Origin: Candidatus Electrothrix aarhusensis | Lineage (GTDB): Bacteria > Desulfobacterota > Desulfobulbia > Desulfobulbales > Desulfobulbaceae | DNA length: 54,176 nucleotides | NCBI GenBank assembly: GCA_004028505.1 | Contig: MTKO01000067.1 | Coordinates: forward strand, 1 to 54,176 | Reading direction: 5' to 3' | In this document: positions 17,550 through 27,118 of the stretch, piece after piece | Layout of the letters: the number at the start of each line of letters is the position of its first letter | Numbering within the stretch: position 1 is the first letter of the stretch | Notes under the pieces: generated by a model | Databases searched by the model: none | What the model saw: only the letters and a program-made list of their open reading frames with translations | Told to the model about the DNA's origin: nothing | Translations under genes and position numbers: made by a program

Positions 17550-18941
17550 ATGGCATTGCTAGATCAGTTATTTCAAAAAATTCAATCCTCAGATGCTTTG
17601 AGCGGGTGGATAGTGGCTCTTGTGAACGGAGTTGTTGTCTGGTGCGTTAATAGACGTAATATGGCCAGGTTGGGCGATAAAGAAGATGAGAATGAATTAT
17701 TACACAAAGAGATTGACAGGTTAAAATCAGAAAAAAATCCAACTAACCTTATTCAAGAAAAAAGAATAAAAAATGACATAAGCAGAGACGATAAACCACT
17801 TTATCTTTTTTTGAAATTTGAAAACTTTCTCTCGAAAGATTATGGAGTAATATTGTTTAAAGCGACATCTCATATCATAAATGAAATTAACAAAAATAAG
17901 AAATTGAGTAATACTTTTGTTATGGATGAATTGAATATCCTTCAAGGTATTCTTTACTCTAAAACGAAAGATGAAATTAACTGTAAGAATATGGCAACTG
18001 AAGTTCAAGATAAAATTTTTAATAATAGAAAATCTTCTGAAAGGATCAAAGAGGCCACCTCAGAATATAAAAAAGTAATAATATATATTAGCGGCCTTGA
18101 GATCTTAACAGAAAAAGGTGATTTTTTTTATAGGCTTCAAAACAATTTCTTCCATTTTTTTGCGGATGACTGTGACTTTGATTTTTATATAAATTATCTT
18201 TATTTTTATCATTATGACGATAAAAATCATCACAATAATAGGTTAAAACAGAATGATTTTAATCAAGAAGAAGAAAATTACGAAAAAAATAGGAATATTG
18301 ACCAGCCCTGCACTACTAATCATTTCCCTGATCATACTGGAATAGCTTGGTTTAACAGGAGGGCATGGAATATACTTGATACACTTAATTTTATAGAAAG
18401 GCATATAAATGAAAATCATAATATTGATTACAACATGTTAGCATTAAAAGAAGAATCAAAAAAACTTCATAAGGCACTTTTGGATATAGAGTGTAAGTTT
18501 AATCCAGAAGATGAAAGTGATGTTAAACGATTTGAAAAAATGATATTTTCTCAGCAGCATATTATGCTCACTATTGAAAAGGAGCTTAACTCAATTAAGG
18601 ATGCTTCAATAAAAGAGGTAGCCGGTAACATATGTGTTGATATTCGCCTAAATAAACTCAAAGAGAATAAGATATGTGAAAAAACTGAAGGAATCGCTGT
18701 TGTAAATAAGGAACCGATAATAGAAAGATTTTGTTCGTTATTAAAAGAGGTTGAGGAGTTTAGGGTGATTTTGCACAAAAAACTAAGTTCATTTCGCTTC
18801 ACTGGGGGAGACTTGGAAAAATTAGTGACTTTATTGTCTGAATACGAGTTTTCTCATAGATGCTTGGAAGATGCGCTGACGAAAGCTGAAAACATGGCAG
18901 AGCTAATCAACCGCATGTATAACTCAGCAGTGCTTAGGTAA
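17550..18941 (+). CDS. Unrecognised 463-aa protein, first gene of the STAND/radical SAM operon
   Basis: I do not recognise this protein. It has one possible membrane segment near the N-terminus (WIVALVNGVVVWCV, ~21-34), then a highly charged, Lys/Asn/Ile/Glu-rich helical body. A striking aromatic stretch lies near residue 200-225 (FFHFFADDCDFDFYINYLYFYHY), and long coiled-coil-like helices fill the second half. No P-loop, nuclease or TIR motif is evident. It is clearly more AT-rich than the surrounding housekeeping genes, a sign of transfer. It lies 17 bp before an ATPase gene on the same strand, so it is probably co-transcribed. A membrane effector or a partner of the ATPases is a guess from position only. 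Confidence 0.6.
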   Translation: MALLDQLFQKIQSSDALSGWIVALVNGVVVWCVNRRNMARLGDKEDENELLHKEIDRLKSEKNPTNLIQEKRIKNDISRDDKPLYLFLKFENFLSKDYGVILFKATSHIINEINKNKKLSNTFVMDELNILQGILYSKTKDEINCKNMATEVQDKIFNNRKSSERIKEATSEYKKVIIYISGLEILTEKGDFFYRLQNNFFHFFADDCDFDFYINYLYFYHYDDKNHHNNRLKQNDFNQEEENYEKNRNIDQPCTTNHFPDHTGIAWFNRRAWNILDTLNFIERHINENHNIDYNMLALKEESKKLHKALLDIECKFNPEDESDVKRFEKMIFSQQHIMLTIEKELNSIKDASIKEVAGNICVDIRLNKLKENKICEKTEGIAVVNKEPIIERFCSLLKEVEEFRVILHKKLSSFRFTGGDLEKLVTLLSEYEFSHRCLEDALTKAENMAELINRMYNSAVLR

Positions 18942-18958
18942 AAAAGGAGATATGAAAA

Positions 18959-20470
18959 ATGAAAACAGATATTGATTTCAACCCGGATTTATTTATTAAT
19001 CGGGAAGATCAAAAAAAAATATGGAAAAAATTGCTTGAAGAAGAGTCGGAAGATCGTCTGTTGGAATTTACAGGAATTGCAGGGCAGGGAAAAACTGAAC
19101 TTTTAAAATATTTTTATTCTGAAACAAAAAAGCAGGAAAAATGTCTTGCAGCCTATATTGACTTAGAGCAGGCAAAATTCTACCGTCCTGAGATCTACCC
19201 GATTATGCAGGAGATCGTACAATTCTTCTCAGGTCAGGAAGACGCATATGCTTTTTTATACAAATTTAATGTTCAATTGCAAATATATTTGGAAGAGTTT
19301 CGAGGCTATCAGCAGAAGCTGTGGAAAGACCCGGATGCGGCTGATCGGAAGCCGCTGGACAGAAAGGAAAAAGAACTGATTCAGGATTTTATATCAGGGA
19401 TGAGTGAGCTCCTTTCTGAGGAAGGTTACAAAATTATCCTTTGCTTCGACAGTACTGAACGAGCCTATCAAACAGCAATTCAACGACTTGAAGAGCAGGT
19501 ACTGGAACCGCTCATCAGTCGTAAGAATTTAATAGTTGTTTTTGCGGGTCAGCAGAGATGGGGTTGGACAAACCGGAAATTACGTCGACAGATCAGGCGG
19601 CATCAGCTGGAACCTCTGTCCAGGGAAGCCAGCAGTGAGCTTATCGTCAGCCTGTTGAAGCAAAAGGAATTAAATCTTGAAGACGAGAAATATCTTCTCA
19701 AAAAGATGTGGCAGTTGACATTGGGGCACCCTTTCAGCAGCTATAAATTTCTGGATTCTTTAAGCGAAGGTTTTACGCAGTCATTAACCAATCAAGTTAT
19801 TGAAAAACATTATAAGCGCAGCATCGAAGAACTGATAGATACAGTAGTTAAAAGCCGGGTTCTTGAAAAACTGGAGTTATCCCATGGGTATCCCCCGCCT
19901 GAAAAAATCCTTTCCTATCTCGCGCCGTTGCGACGTATTGAATTCAGCACTTTCCACTTTATTTTATCTCAGTTTTTGCCGGATCCATTTAAGGATAAGT
20001 CTTTCTTTTTTTTTGAGAAGCTTATTACCGAATTCCAGAAGCAGTCATACATCTTTACTCCTTGGATTCTCGGGGCAGGTTTTGATGTTGAGCCGGTTAT
20101 CCGAAACATACTGCTTTCGGATTTACGCATTAATCATCAAGAAAAATTTATTGAGATACAACAAGCGTTGATAGATCAGTATGACCGTTGGATTGAGCAG
20201 ACTGGAGATGCCAGCCAGATCAAAAATATAGTTGAACGGTTGTATCATACGGCGTTATTGATGACAGAAGAACGGGTAGAAAATATTACTGAAAAGATTG
20301 CGAAGAAGCTGAAAGAATATCTGAACAGTTATTTTACTAAAGAATATATTGGAAATGAATCTTTGGTTCGTGATCAAATCGGTCGATTAAAAAATGTTCT
20401 GGAGAGAGATAAAGAACTGCATCGAATGATTGATGCCGCAAAATTATTAGAACTTATCGAGTCGGTATAA
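18959..20470 (+). CDS. STAND/AAA-type ATPase
   Basis: A 503-residue P-loop ATPase. It begins FINREDQKKIWKKLLEE, the usual lead-in to AAA_16/STAND modules, with Walker A in GIAGQGKTELL (~40-50) and Walker B in KIILCFDSTERAY. VVFAGQQRWGW fits the sensor region, and GHPFSSYKFLD resembles the GxP helix after the STAND core. The C-terminal ~200 residues are helical without recognised repeats. It is preceded by a GGAGA ribosome site and sits 17 bp after the unknown gene and 39 bp before the large STAND gene. The two ATPases share domain logic but not close sequence. It may be a regulatory partner of the next protein; that is inference. Confidence 0.75.
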   Translation: MKTDIDFNPDLFINREDQKKIWKKLLEEESEDRLLEFTGIAGQGKTELLKYFYSETKKQEKCLAAYIDLEQAKFYRPEIYPIMQEIVQFFSGQEDAYAFLYKFNVQLQIYLEEFRGYQQKLWKDPDAADRKPLDRKEKELIQDFISGMSELLSEEGYKIILCFDSTERAYQTAIQRLEEQVLEPLISRKNLIVVFAGQQRWGWTNRKLRRQIRRHQLEPLSREASSELIVSLLKQKELNLEDEKYLLKKMWQLTLGHPFSSYKFLDSLSEGFTQSLTNQVIEKHYKRSIEELIDTVVKSRVLEKLELSHGYPPPEKILSYLAPLRRIEFSTFHFILSQFLPDPFKDKSFFFFEKLITEFQKQSYIFTPWILGAGFDVEPVIRNILLSDLRINHQEKFIEIQQALIDQYDRWIEQTGDASQIKNIVERLYHTALLMTEERVENITEKIAKKLKEYLNSYFTKEYIGNESLVRDQIGRLKNVLERDKELHRMIDAAKLLELIESV

Positions 20471-20509
20471 ATTTCTACTTGATTAATACCCGGATCATGG
20501 AGCAGATAC

Positions 20510-23500
20510 ATGACTTTTTTTGGATTACAGGAAAAATTTGACCAGCTCGAAAAAGAATTGGGCGAAATTAACAGCGAGATAGAAGAGTTACAATTGGACC
20601 TGAGTGCAGTCAAAGATAATGATGAAAAATACCAAGATGTTACCGGTGCAATTAAAGCGAAGGAAATCAAGAGAGATAAGGTCAGATCAGCTCGACAGGA
20701 TTTTTATAAAGACGAAGAATTTCAGAATATCATATTCTTTCGACATGGCAAGGCGGGCGGATTTCTTAATGAGAAACTTTTCAAGTATTTGCATGGAATT
20801 CTTGCGAAAAGTAGCAAATATTTGTTTTTTAAAAGGATTCTTTCTGTTCATTCTGTTCAATATGTGGGTTCCGATCTGAAGGTTGCCATGCCGAAGGATT
20901 TGGTGAAAAAACTTGGAAAACTGCTGGAGTTTGAAACGGAAACTGAGGCGCAGGTCAAAAAACAATTATGGGATAATTTCGCCATCCATAATGTTCAACC
21001 GGAACGGCCTGCCAGTCATAACGGAGCGCAGACTCAACCCACGATAGAATCATCCGTTTTTGTAGGGCGTAAAAAAGAGTTGTACCATTTTAAGGAAGAC
21101 TTCCTCTTTAATTCCGGTTCATTTATCCTGAATATTCATACAGATGGCGATGGAGGTGTCGGCAAGACGCAACTTCTGCTGCAAATGCAGGAGATATGCC
21201 ATAAAAAGTATGCTGAAAAGGTCATAACCAGTGATGAGCTGATCGATCTCTATCATACCGAGGCTCGCTCAAAGACCGGTTTTATCAAACAAGTCATTGA
21301 AAAATTAGGTTCTGATCAGTTTCCGAATGTTATCTCTCAGCTCAGAGAATATCGTCGGACCAAGGACAGCAGTAAACGCCAATATCTTTTAGACGATGCC
21401 GTAGCAGCATTGGAACAGGATTATAAGCGTGTTGCCGACAAAGCGAAAAGAGAAGGCAGGGTAGTGGTTCTGTTTTTTGATACATACGAGGTTATTCAGC
21501 GGATTGATAAGGAGAAAGAGGAGCTGCATCGCACAGATTTTTCCAGATGGCTGGAAGAAAAGCTTTTTCCCGTGTTACGGGCAGACAACACACGAATTGT
21601 TATTGCGGGGCGTTATCAGCTCAAGAGAAAACCGTATATTGCCGATCTTCCTCTTGCCCTGTTTGACCCATCCGAGGCGGTGGAGTTTTTGACGGCGTGC
21701 CTGAAGGATACAGCGGGCATAAATACAAAGAAAAACCTACTTGAAGAACTCCAACTGACAGATGATCAACTGGATGATATTTTAGAGTTATCCGGTTATC
21801 GTCCGATTTACCTGGCGCTCTTTATGGACTGGTATCATTTTAATGCCAATAAGCGCAACCCAGAGGAACTGTTGGAGGATTTGAATACGCTTGCTGCTGA
21901 GGAAAAAAAGGCACATTTTGAAAAGGCTGTTATTGAATGGTGCTGGAATGATACCGGTGCAAGAGAGTTTATTTATCCTATGGCGGTGGCCTATCGTCGG
22001 ATGACCTCGGAAATTATGGAGTATTTAACTGATGATAGCTTGGAGAATTGCCAAAAGATACTGCTGGGCGACCTGCGCCCCCTGTCTTTTATCAAACATA
22101 AAAAGGATAAATATAATAGAAACGAGCGAGATGTTATCCTACTCCATGATGAGATGCGGGATTTGCTCAAAAAACATTGGAACAACTGGGTTGATCCTGA
22201 TCAATGTCAACAAAGGGAGATAGCGAAAAAAATAATTCGTTATTACGAGGATAAATTTTTGTCACCGGATTACAGTTTGACATCCCCGTCTTTTATTCGT
22301 TTGCAAAAGGAGAATGTTCCCGCAAAAGTTTTTGATAAACTGACCACTTTGAATAGTCCGTTTTTTACGGAGAAGAAATTTCGTTCAGCCTTAAACGTCA
22401 GGTTGGATCAAGACGAAATCGCGAAATATGCTGATATACTGATTGATGCCGCCAGACTGGATGTCTTACAGGAAAAACGGGAGGTGTACACGCCGGAGCT
22501 TATTGAATATGCTTTTATGGCGGATGCTGATGACGGGGTGCAACGATTTTGTGATGAGTTTGACATCGCAATGGAAGACGGCCAGATAGGGTATGCTGCT
22601 CAGCTTCTTCGTGAAGCTGTTTCCTGCTGTGGAAAATACAACGTTTCATCTCCCAAAATGCTTGATGAAGTTCAGTTGCGGGCTGTACAGTATCATATTA
22701 ACGGCAATGAACCTGATATAAGAAAAGCATTAGATATAATCAGATCTGTGTATAAACAGCGACAAGCTGATGCAGCTTGGCAAGATTCTTTGCGTTTCGG
22801 AAAGTTTAAACTGTGGGAAGGAATTGCCTGGTTCTGGCTGGATAAGTTTGACGATACCATTCGCCTCCTGAAGGAAGCAAGAGAAGTTTTTATTGTTCGT
22901 AAAGGGCAGGGCGACTTGATGTTTCTTGCTGAAAACTGGATTGGCTATACGTATTATCGAAAGGCCGATTTTACGGAGGCAGAAGGGTGGATGAAGCAGA
23001 GCCTGAAGGGACTTCTGGGTTTGTTGGCAAGAGAAGTGAAGGCAGGGGTAAGGAAAAAAAGGAATATCCAACAGCATATTCAGTATACCTACGGCAACCT
23101 TGCCATGTTATATCGTTATAAAGGAAGGTTTGCTGAATCAATACGATATACAGAAGCTGCACATAATATTGTTGAGATCCTGCCCCGCAATAGAAAGGAG
23201 ATTTTAAGATCTTTGAATACCATGGCCCATGTTCTTGCTGTTGCCGGGCGCAGTATGGACGCCCGTTTTTATCTGGAACAGGCGAGAGAAATCTATAAGG
23301 AAATACCTGACGATTTATTGGGTGGTCGTATGTATGTAAATTTTAGCTGGTTATCATACGACTCCATAGAGTCTGCCTATATGATTGAGTATTATCGGGC
23401 AAGCGAACTTCAGTATACAGTCGGTAAGACCGCTCCTGAAGAGGTTAAATGCATTGAAGAGGCTGCCGAATATAGCCTAAAAGCTATTCATGTTCTTCAA

Positions 23501-25456
23501 AGCAAATCCGATAAAAATGTCGCGCATAAAGAGCTGGCTGATGCCTATTTTAATTTGGGCGAACTGTATATGATGATGCCTGAAGTCCGCAGAGCGGATA
23601 GGTGGAAAGAAGCTGAACAGGCTTTTATTCAGGCAGCAAAATTCGCTAAAATTAGTCAGTTCCGCTACACTCATATTGACGCTCTGGAAAGTTTGGTTAC
23701 CCTGTATTACTTCTGGAATCGTGCAGCAGAAAATTTGTCAGACAAGACAAAAGCAGAAAATGAGCAAAAGCAGGAACAGTACCGGAAACAGTTAGAAACT
23801 GATCTATATTCAAAAATGAAGTATTATCCCAACCTAATGGGACGGTACGAGTTGACCTTGGGAGATATAGAATTTGATCAGGCGTTGGACTTGCTTAAGG
23901 AGAGACAAGAGGATGATACGGTCTCCCGTTCAGGTGTATCATTATTGAGAAGCAGTTTTAAACATTACCTAGCTTCAGCATTATATAAGGAGAAATTTAA
24001 CAGAGATCGATATTTTCTCGTCCTGCGAGTTTTTTATAATCGTTTAAATACCCTGATCAGGGAAATGGGAGATTACTATGAGCTGGCGTTTCAATGGTTG
24101 AGAAAATATGAGAAGGAATGGAAGCATGAAATTCCAGAATTCAGCACGGTCTTTGACTATGTTGTCCTGCTGCATACGAGTCCAGAGAAAGGAGAGGAAA
24201 TAGTTAGTCGGATTAAAAAGAAAATTAAACAAGTAGACATGAATGGTGATTTTCGATATGTGGTTTTGCTGAATAAATGCTTACTTGATGCATATCGAAT
24301 TTTGGCGAAGAGGACTGGACAGGAGAAGTTTCAGGAGAAACTTGTTGGTCGGTTTAATCGTCAGAGCCGGGTGTATCGTTTGTTAGGTGATACTCACTAT
24401 ACACGGTTTTGCTATGAACGTGCCCGTAAGGCCATTGTCGGCGACGATGTGGCATCACCTCTTCAAATCACTGATCCAATTTTAAGACGGGGGCTGGAAG
24501 GGTGTACTGATATTATTGAAGGTGAATTTTATTTTCGTCGGGGTGGTTACGGTTCGCTGTTGGAAATTTATCTGCATGATGAATTGCCTTATGCGCAGCG
24601 CAGGTTCGACAAACAGTTTGAAAATTCCCGGAGGAAAGCATTTGATCTGCTTAAAAGAGGAAAAAATATACTTGAAGAAACTGTGGAACAGTTAACAGAG
24701 CGATTAGATCCTGATCAGGAAGATAAGAAGTATTTTTTTTACAAACAAAAACGGTATTATCATCGTCAGCTTGCTGAGGCCTATTTCCAGTTGGGTGAAT
24801 TACAGATGATGAACGGTCTTTTTCATAAGAATGAACAGGGCGAAGCTGGGGCCTTTGAGTATTTGAAGAAGTCTATTACAGTATGTAGTGAGAGTGAAAA
24901 TAATTTTAGACATGATGATGCCATTCAGAGTTATCTGAATGCGCTTTATTTTTCAGAAGAGTGTGATGATTGGGATGCTCATGACGATGTTGTGAAGTAT
25001 AAACCGTATCTTGAGGAAAAAATAAAAAATAAAGGATATAAATACCCCTGGGTGGCGGCCCGTTTCCGGATTACCCAAGGTGATGTGCTGTTCAGCCGCT
25101 CTTTTCAAATGGAAGAGCGACCTGTTGAAACAGATTCGGAAAACTACCGGTTTGTTTCTGGAAGCACTCCGGTTGGCCGTGAAAACCTGCTGCCCATGTT
25201 CCGTTGCTATGTTGAGGCCTGTAATTACAAAGCCGGTTTTAACGATCTGAGTTTTGAAGCAGGTCTGCGGGTTCTTCGACGTCGCATTGAGTTGATTGCG
25301 GACAGCCCGGCTCTGGATATCCTTCATGAGATTTTACCTCATATCTGGCAGGACGGAGAGCATCTGCGTAAGAGGATTGAAGAACTTGAAGGCATACTGC
25401 AACTCATTAGAATGAGGAGTTTAACTGGAAGGCTGGTAAAAGAATATGAAAAATAA
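20510..25456 (+). CDS. Large STAND ATPase with TPR-like repeats
   Basis: A 1648-residue protein. Residues 1-55 are a coiled coil (EKFDQLEKELGEINSEIEEL), followed by an N-terminal domain to ~170 that I do not recognise. The STAND module starts at SSVFVGRKKELYHF. It has Walker A in DGGVGKTQLLLQ, Walker B in VVVLFFDTYEVIQ, sensor-like RIVIAGRYQLK and a GYRPIYLALF motif. The remaining ~1000 residues are helical, with TPR-like units such as HKELADAYFNLGELYMM and HRQLAEAYFQLGELQMM. STAND proteins use such repeats to sense a ligand and then oligomerise. The C-terminus overlaps the first precursor-like peptide gene by 11 bp. That ties it to the radical SAM cassette. Similar associations exist in the actinobacterial Fxs systems. 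Confidence 0.82.
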   Translation: MTFFGLQEKFDQLEKELGEINSEIEELQLDLSAVKDNDEKYQDVTGAIKAKEIKRDKVRSARQDFYKDEEFQNIIFFRHGKAGGFLNEKLFKYLHGILAKSSKYLFFKRILSVHSVQYVGSDLKVAMPKDLVKKLGKLLEFETETEAQVKKQLWDNFAIHNVQPERPASHNGAQTQPTIESSVFVGRKKELYHFKEDFLFNSGSFILNIHTDGDGGVGKTQLLLQMQEICHKKYAEKVITSDELIDLYHTEARSKTGFIKQVIEKLGSDQFPNVISQLREYRRTKDSSKRQYLLDDAVAALEQDYKRVADKAKREGRVVVLFFDTYEVIQRIDKEKEELHRTDFSRWLEEKLFPVLRADNTRIVIAGRYQLKRKPYIADLPLALFDPSEAVEFLTACLKDTAGINTKKNLLEELQLTDDQLDDILELSGYRPIYLALFMDWYHFNANKRNPEELLEDLNTLAAEEKKAHFEKAVIEWCWNDTGAREFIYPMAVAYRRMTSEIMEYLTDDSLENCQKILLGDLRPLSFIKHKKDKYNRNERDVILLHDEMRDLLKKHWNNWVDPDQCQQREIAKKIIRYYEDKFLSPDYSLTSPSFIRLQKENVPAKVFDKLTTLNSPFFTEKKFRSALNVRLDQDEIAKYADILIDAARLDVLQEKREVYTPELIEYAFMADADDGVQRFCDEFDIAMEDGQIGYAAQLLREAVSCCGKYNVSSPKMLDEVQLRAVQYHINGNEPDIRKALDIIRSVYKQRQADAAWQDSLRFGKFKLWEGIAWFWLDKFDDTIRLLKEAREVFIVRKGQGDLMFLAENWIGYTYYRKADFTEAEGWMKQSLKGLLGLLAREVKAGVRKKRNIQQHIQYTYGNLAMLYRYKGRFAESIRYTEAAHNIVEILPRNRKEILRSLNTMAHVLAVAGRSMDARFYLEQAREIYKEIPDDLLGGRMYVNFSWLSYDSIESAYMIEYYRASELQYTVGKTAPEEVKCIEEAAEYSLKAIHVLQSKSDKNVAHKELADAYFNLGELYMMMPEVRRADRWKEAEQAFIQAAKFAKISQFRYTHIDALESLVTLYYFWNRAAENLSDKTKAENEQKQEQYRKQLETDLYSKMKYYPNLMGRYELTLGDIEFDQALDLLKERQEDDTVSRSGVSLLRSSFKHYLASALYKEKFNRDRYFLVLRVFYNRLNTLIREMGDYYELAFQWLRKYEKEWKHEIPEFSTVFDYVVLLHTSPEKGEEIVSRIKKKIKQVDMNGDFRYVVLLNKCLLDAYRILAKRTGQEKFQEKLVGRFNRQSRVYRLLGDTHYTRFCYERARKAIVGDDVASPLQITDPILRRGLEGCTDIIEGEFYFRRGGYGSLLEIYLHDELPYAQRRFDKQFENSRRKAFDLLKRGKNILEETVEQLTERLDPDQEDKKYFFYKQKRYYHRQLAEAYFQLGELQMMNGLFHKNEQGEAGAFEYLKKSITVCSESENNFRHDDAIQSYLNALYFSEECDDWDAHDDVVKYKPYLEEKIKNKGYKYPWVAARFRITQGDVLFSRSFQMEERPVETDSENYRFVSGSTPVGRENLLPMFRCYVEACNYKAGFNDLSFEAGLRVLRRRIELIADSPALDILHEILPHIWQDGEHLRKRIEELEGILQLIRMRSLTGRLVKEYEK

Positions 25457-25610
25457 AACAGTATCTCCTCAACTCTGCCTGTCGTTTTATTCCTTGCCGG
25501 ATCAGAATTGCGATCAGGTGAAAGTCTTGTTTTCCGATCATGGTGGGAAAGAGCAGAAGAAGGAATTGAGGCAAAAAAGAAAAAACATTTTTGCCCTAGG
25601 CAGTCATTGA
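25446..25610 (+). CDS. Candidate RiPP precursor peptide 1 (ALGSH C-terminus)
   Basis: A 54-residue open frame that starts inside the end of the STAND gene. It shares a recognisable layout with the next small gene: an MK...K start, a short aromatic/Pro segment, DQVKVLFS (NQICIILS in the second peptide), EQK, a basic stretch, and a C-terminus KNIFALGSH. Matching ALGS plus one residue at both C-termini, next to a radical SAM/PqqD-type enzyme, fits tandem precursors with a conserved C-terminal core. The ribosome site is weak (GGAAGG, rather far upstream), so translation probably depends on coupling to the STAND gene. No known RiPP family is recognised. Confidence 0.6.
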   Translation: MKNKTVSPQLCLSFYSLPDQNCDQVKVLFSDHGGKEQKKELRQKRKNIFALGSH

Positions 25611-25632
25611 TTATGCCGGAGAAAAGATCAGC

Positions 25633-25788
25633 ATGAAAACAACAAAGAGCAAAAGCTATCTGCATGACTACTACTGTCCAAGGCATGTCAAAGCCAATCA
25701 GATATGTATTATCCTGAGCAAATCCGATCAACCGGAGCAGAAAGCACGGAAGAGCAAAAAAGGTCTGCACGCCCTCGGCAGCAACTAA
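25633..25788 (+). CDS. Candidate RiPP precursor peptide 2 (ALGSN C-terminus)
   Basis: A 51-residue peptide paralogous to the one at 25446. NQICIILS aligns without gaps to DQVKVLFS, both continue to EQK, and the basic C-terminal part ends KKGLHALGSN. Identity is low outside these blocks, so this is an old duplication under selection at the C-terminus rather than a fresh copy. A GGAG lies about 11 bases before the ATG at 25633. The stop is three bases before the radical SAM start, which itself has no ribosome site, indicating coupling. Candidate modified residues are in the ALGS(N/H) end; the chemistry cannot be told from sequence. Confidence 0.62.
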   Translation: MKTTKSKSYLHDYYCPRHVKANQICIILSKSDQPEQKARKSKKGLHALGSN

Positions 25789-25791
25789 CCC

Positions 25792-27008
25792 ATGCTCTTC
25801 CCCTCAGCCCCCCTATCCTACGCCGTCGAACTAACCTACGCCTGCAACAACTCCTGCACCGGTTGCGCCAATGTTTGGGGAACTCGACGTCAACAAGTCC
25901 TGACCCGCTGGCGCAATCTGTTCGACCGCATAGCCCCATCTGACCATCCCGGTAAATATGCCGAACTGATCCGCCTGACCGGCGGGGAACCCACCCTGCA
26001 TCCTGAATTGGCACAGATCGTCGATCATGTTGATTCCTTGGGCGTCGCTCATGTTTTGTTTACCAATGGTCGTTGGTCAGCACCTTCCAGAATCATTGAG
26101 ATATACCAAAATAGGCAGAACTGTTTAGGTATGCTCATTAGCCTGCACGGCAGCATGCCTGCCGCCCATAATACCTTGGTCAAGGACGATAACGCCTTTG
26201 CAGAAACCTGCGCAAATATCCGTCGTGCCGCTGATGCCGGTATCGAGGTCTTTACCAATACAATCTTGACTAAAGAAAGCTGCGAACAAGTCGAAGATAT
26301 TATCCGTCTTTCAAGCGAACTCGGTGCCGAATATGCCGTGTTCAATCGGTTTTTAGGCGGAGATAATCCGCACCAGCCCGCCAAAGATCAGCTCCGAGAA
26401 GCTGTCCTGCTGATTGAAGAGCTGCACGGGCAAGGAGTATCTTGCCGAATCGGCAACTGTGTGCCGAAATGTTTTGCGCCGAATTCCACCGAGGGCTCCA
26501 ACGCCGGGATCGAACATTGTGCGATATCCCCGCAAGGCCTTGTTCGACCGGATAACCTGACCGAAACCGTGTTCGGTAATATTTTTGAGCAGTCCATTAC
26601 GGAGATATGGCAGTCTGAACAAGCGCAGCAGTATCGACAGCAGATTGCTTCAGCCTGTTTAGAATGTGTTGAGCTGTCCCGTTGCCGAGGAGGAGATCGT
26701 TCTGCTGCTCTGGAGCAGGGGAGGCACCAGGATCCCTTGATGACCGGGCCTCTTCGAGAGGCAGAGCCGGAGACTCTTCATCTGGACCCGACCTGGAAAC
26801 CAATTGCTCGTTTCAGGATCAGGAAGAATCATTCGGATATCTGGTTACTCGTTACAACTGGTCAATACCTATTGCCTTTGCCGCAAAGCCGGTTTTAGAT
26901 GCGGTGAACGGAAAGAACACCTTGGCAGAAATTCAAGAAAAATTTGGAGACGAGGCCTTGGACCTGATCGGTCGGCTGTATCAGGAAGATTGTTTGGGGT
27001 TTGAGTAA
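25792..27008 (+). CDS. Radical SAM/SPASM enzyme with C-terminal PqqD-like domain, frameshifted
   Basis: A peptide-maturase-like radical SAM enzyme. The [4Fe-4S] motif is CxxxCxxC in TYACNNSCTGC, followed by LTGGEPTLHPEL and GMLISLHG. The SPASM-type region has Cys in EHCAISPQGLVRPDN and CLECVELSRCRGG, where the usual last Cys of CxGGC is Asp. The frame that starts at 25792 ends at 26898 after drifting. From about 26823 another frame gives a clear PqqD-like recognition domain (FGYLVTRYNWSIPIAFAAKP, then VLDAVNGKNTLAEI). Adding one G near 26822 (AGGAAG to AGGGAAG) yields ARFRIREESFGYL and a single ~405-residue protein. PqqD-like domains bind leader peptides, which fits the two small genes upstream. 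Confidence 0.82.
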
Positions 27009-27118
27009 GCGGAAGAGGTGAAGAATCCCCCGCTGGACTCCTACTGATTTTTTCTGCCAACAGAATTTACTCCTCCCTCTTCACCCGCCTGAAAATGATC
27101 CTCCTCCAAAAAGAGTAA

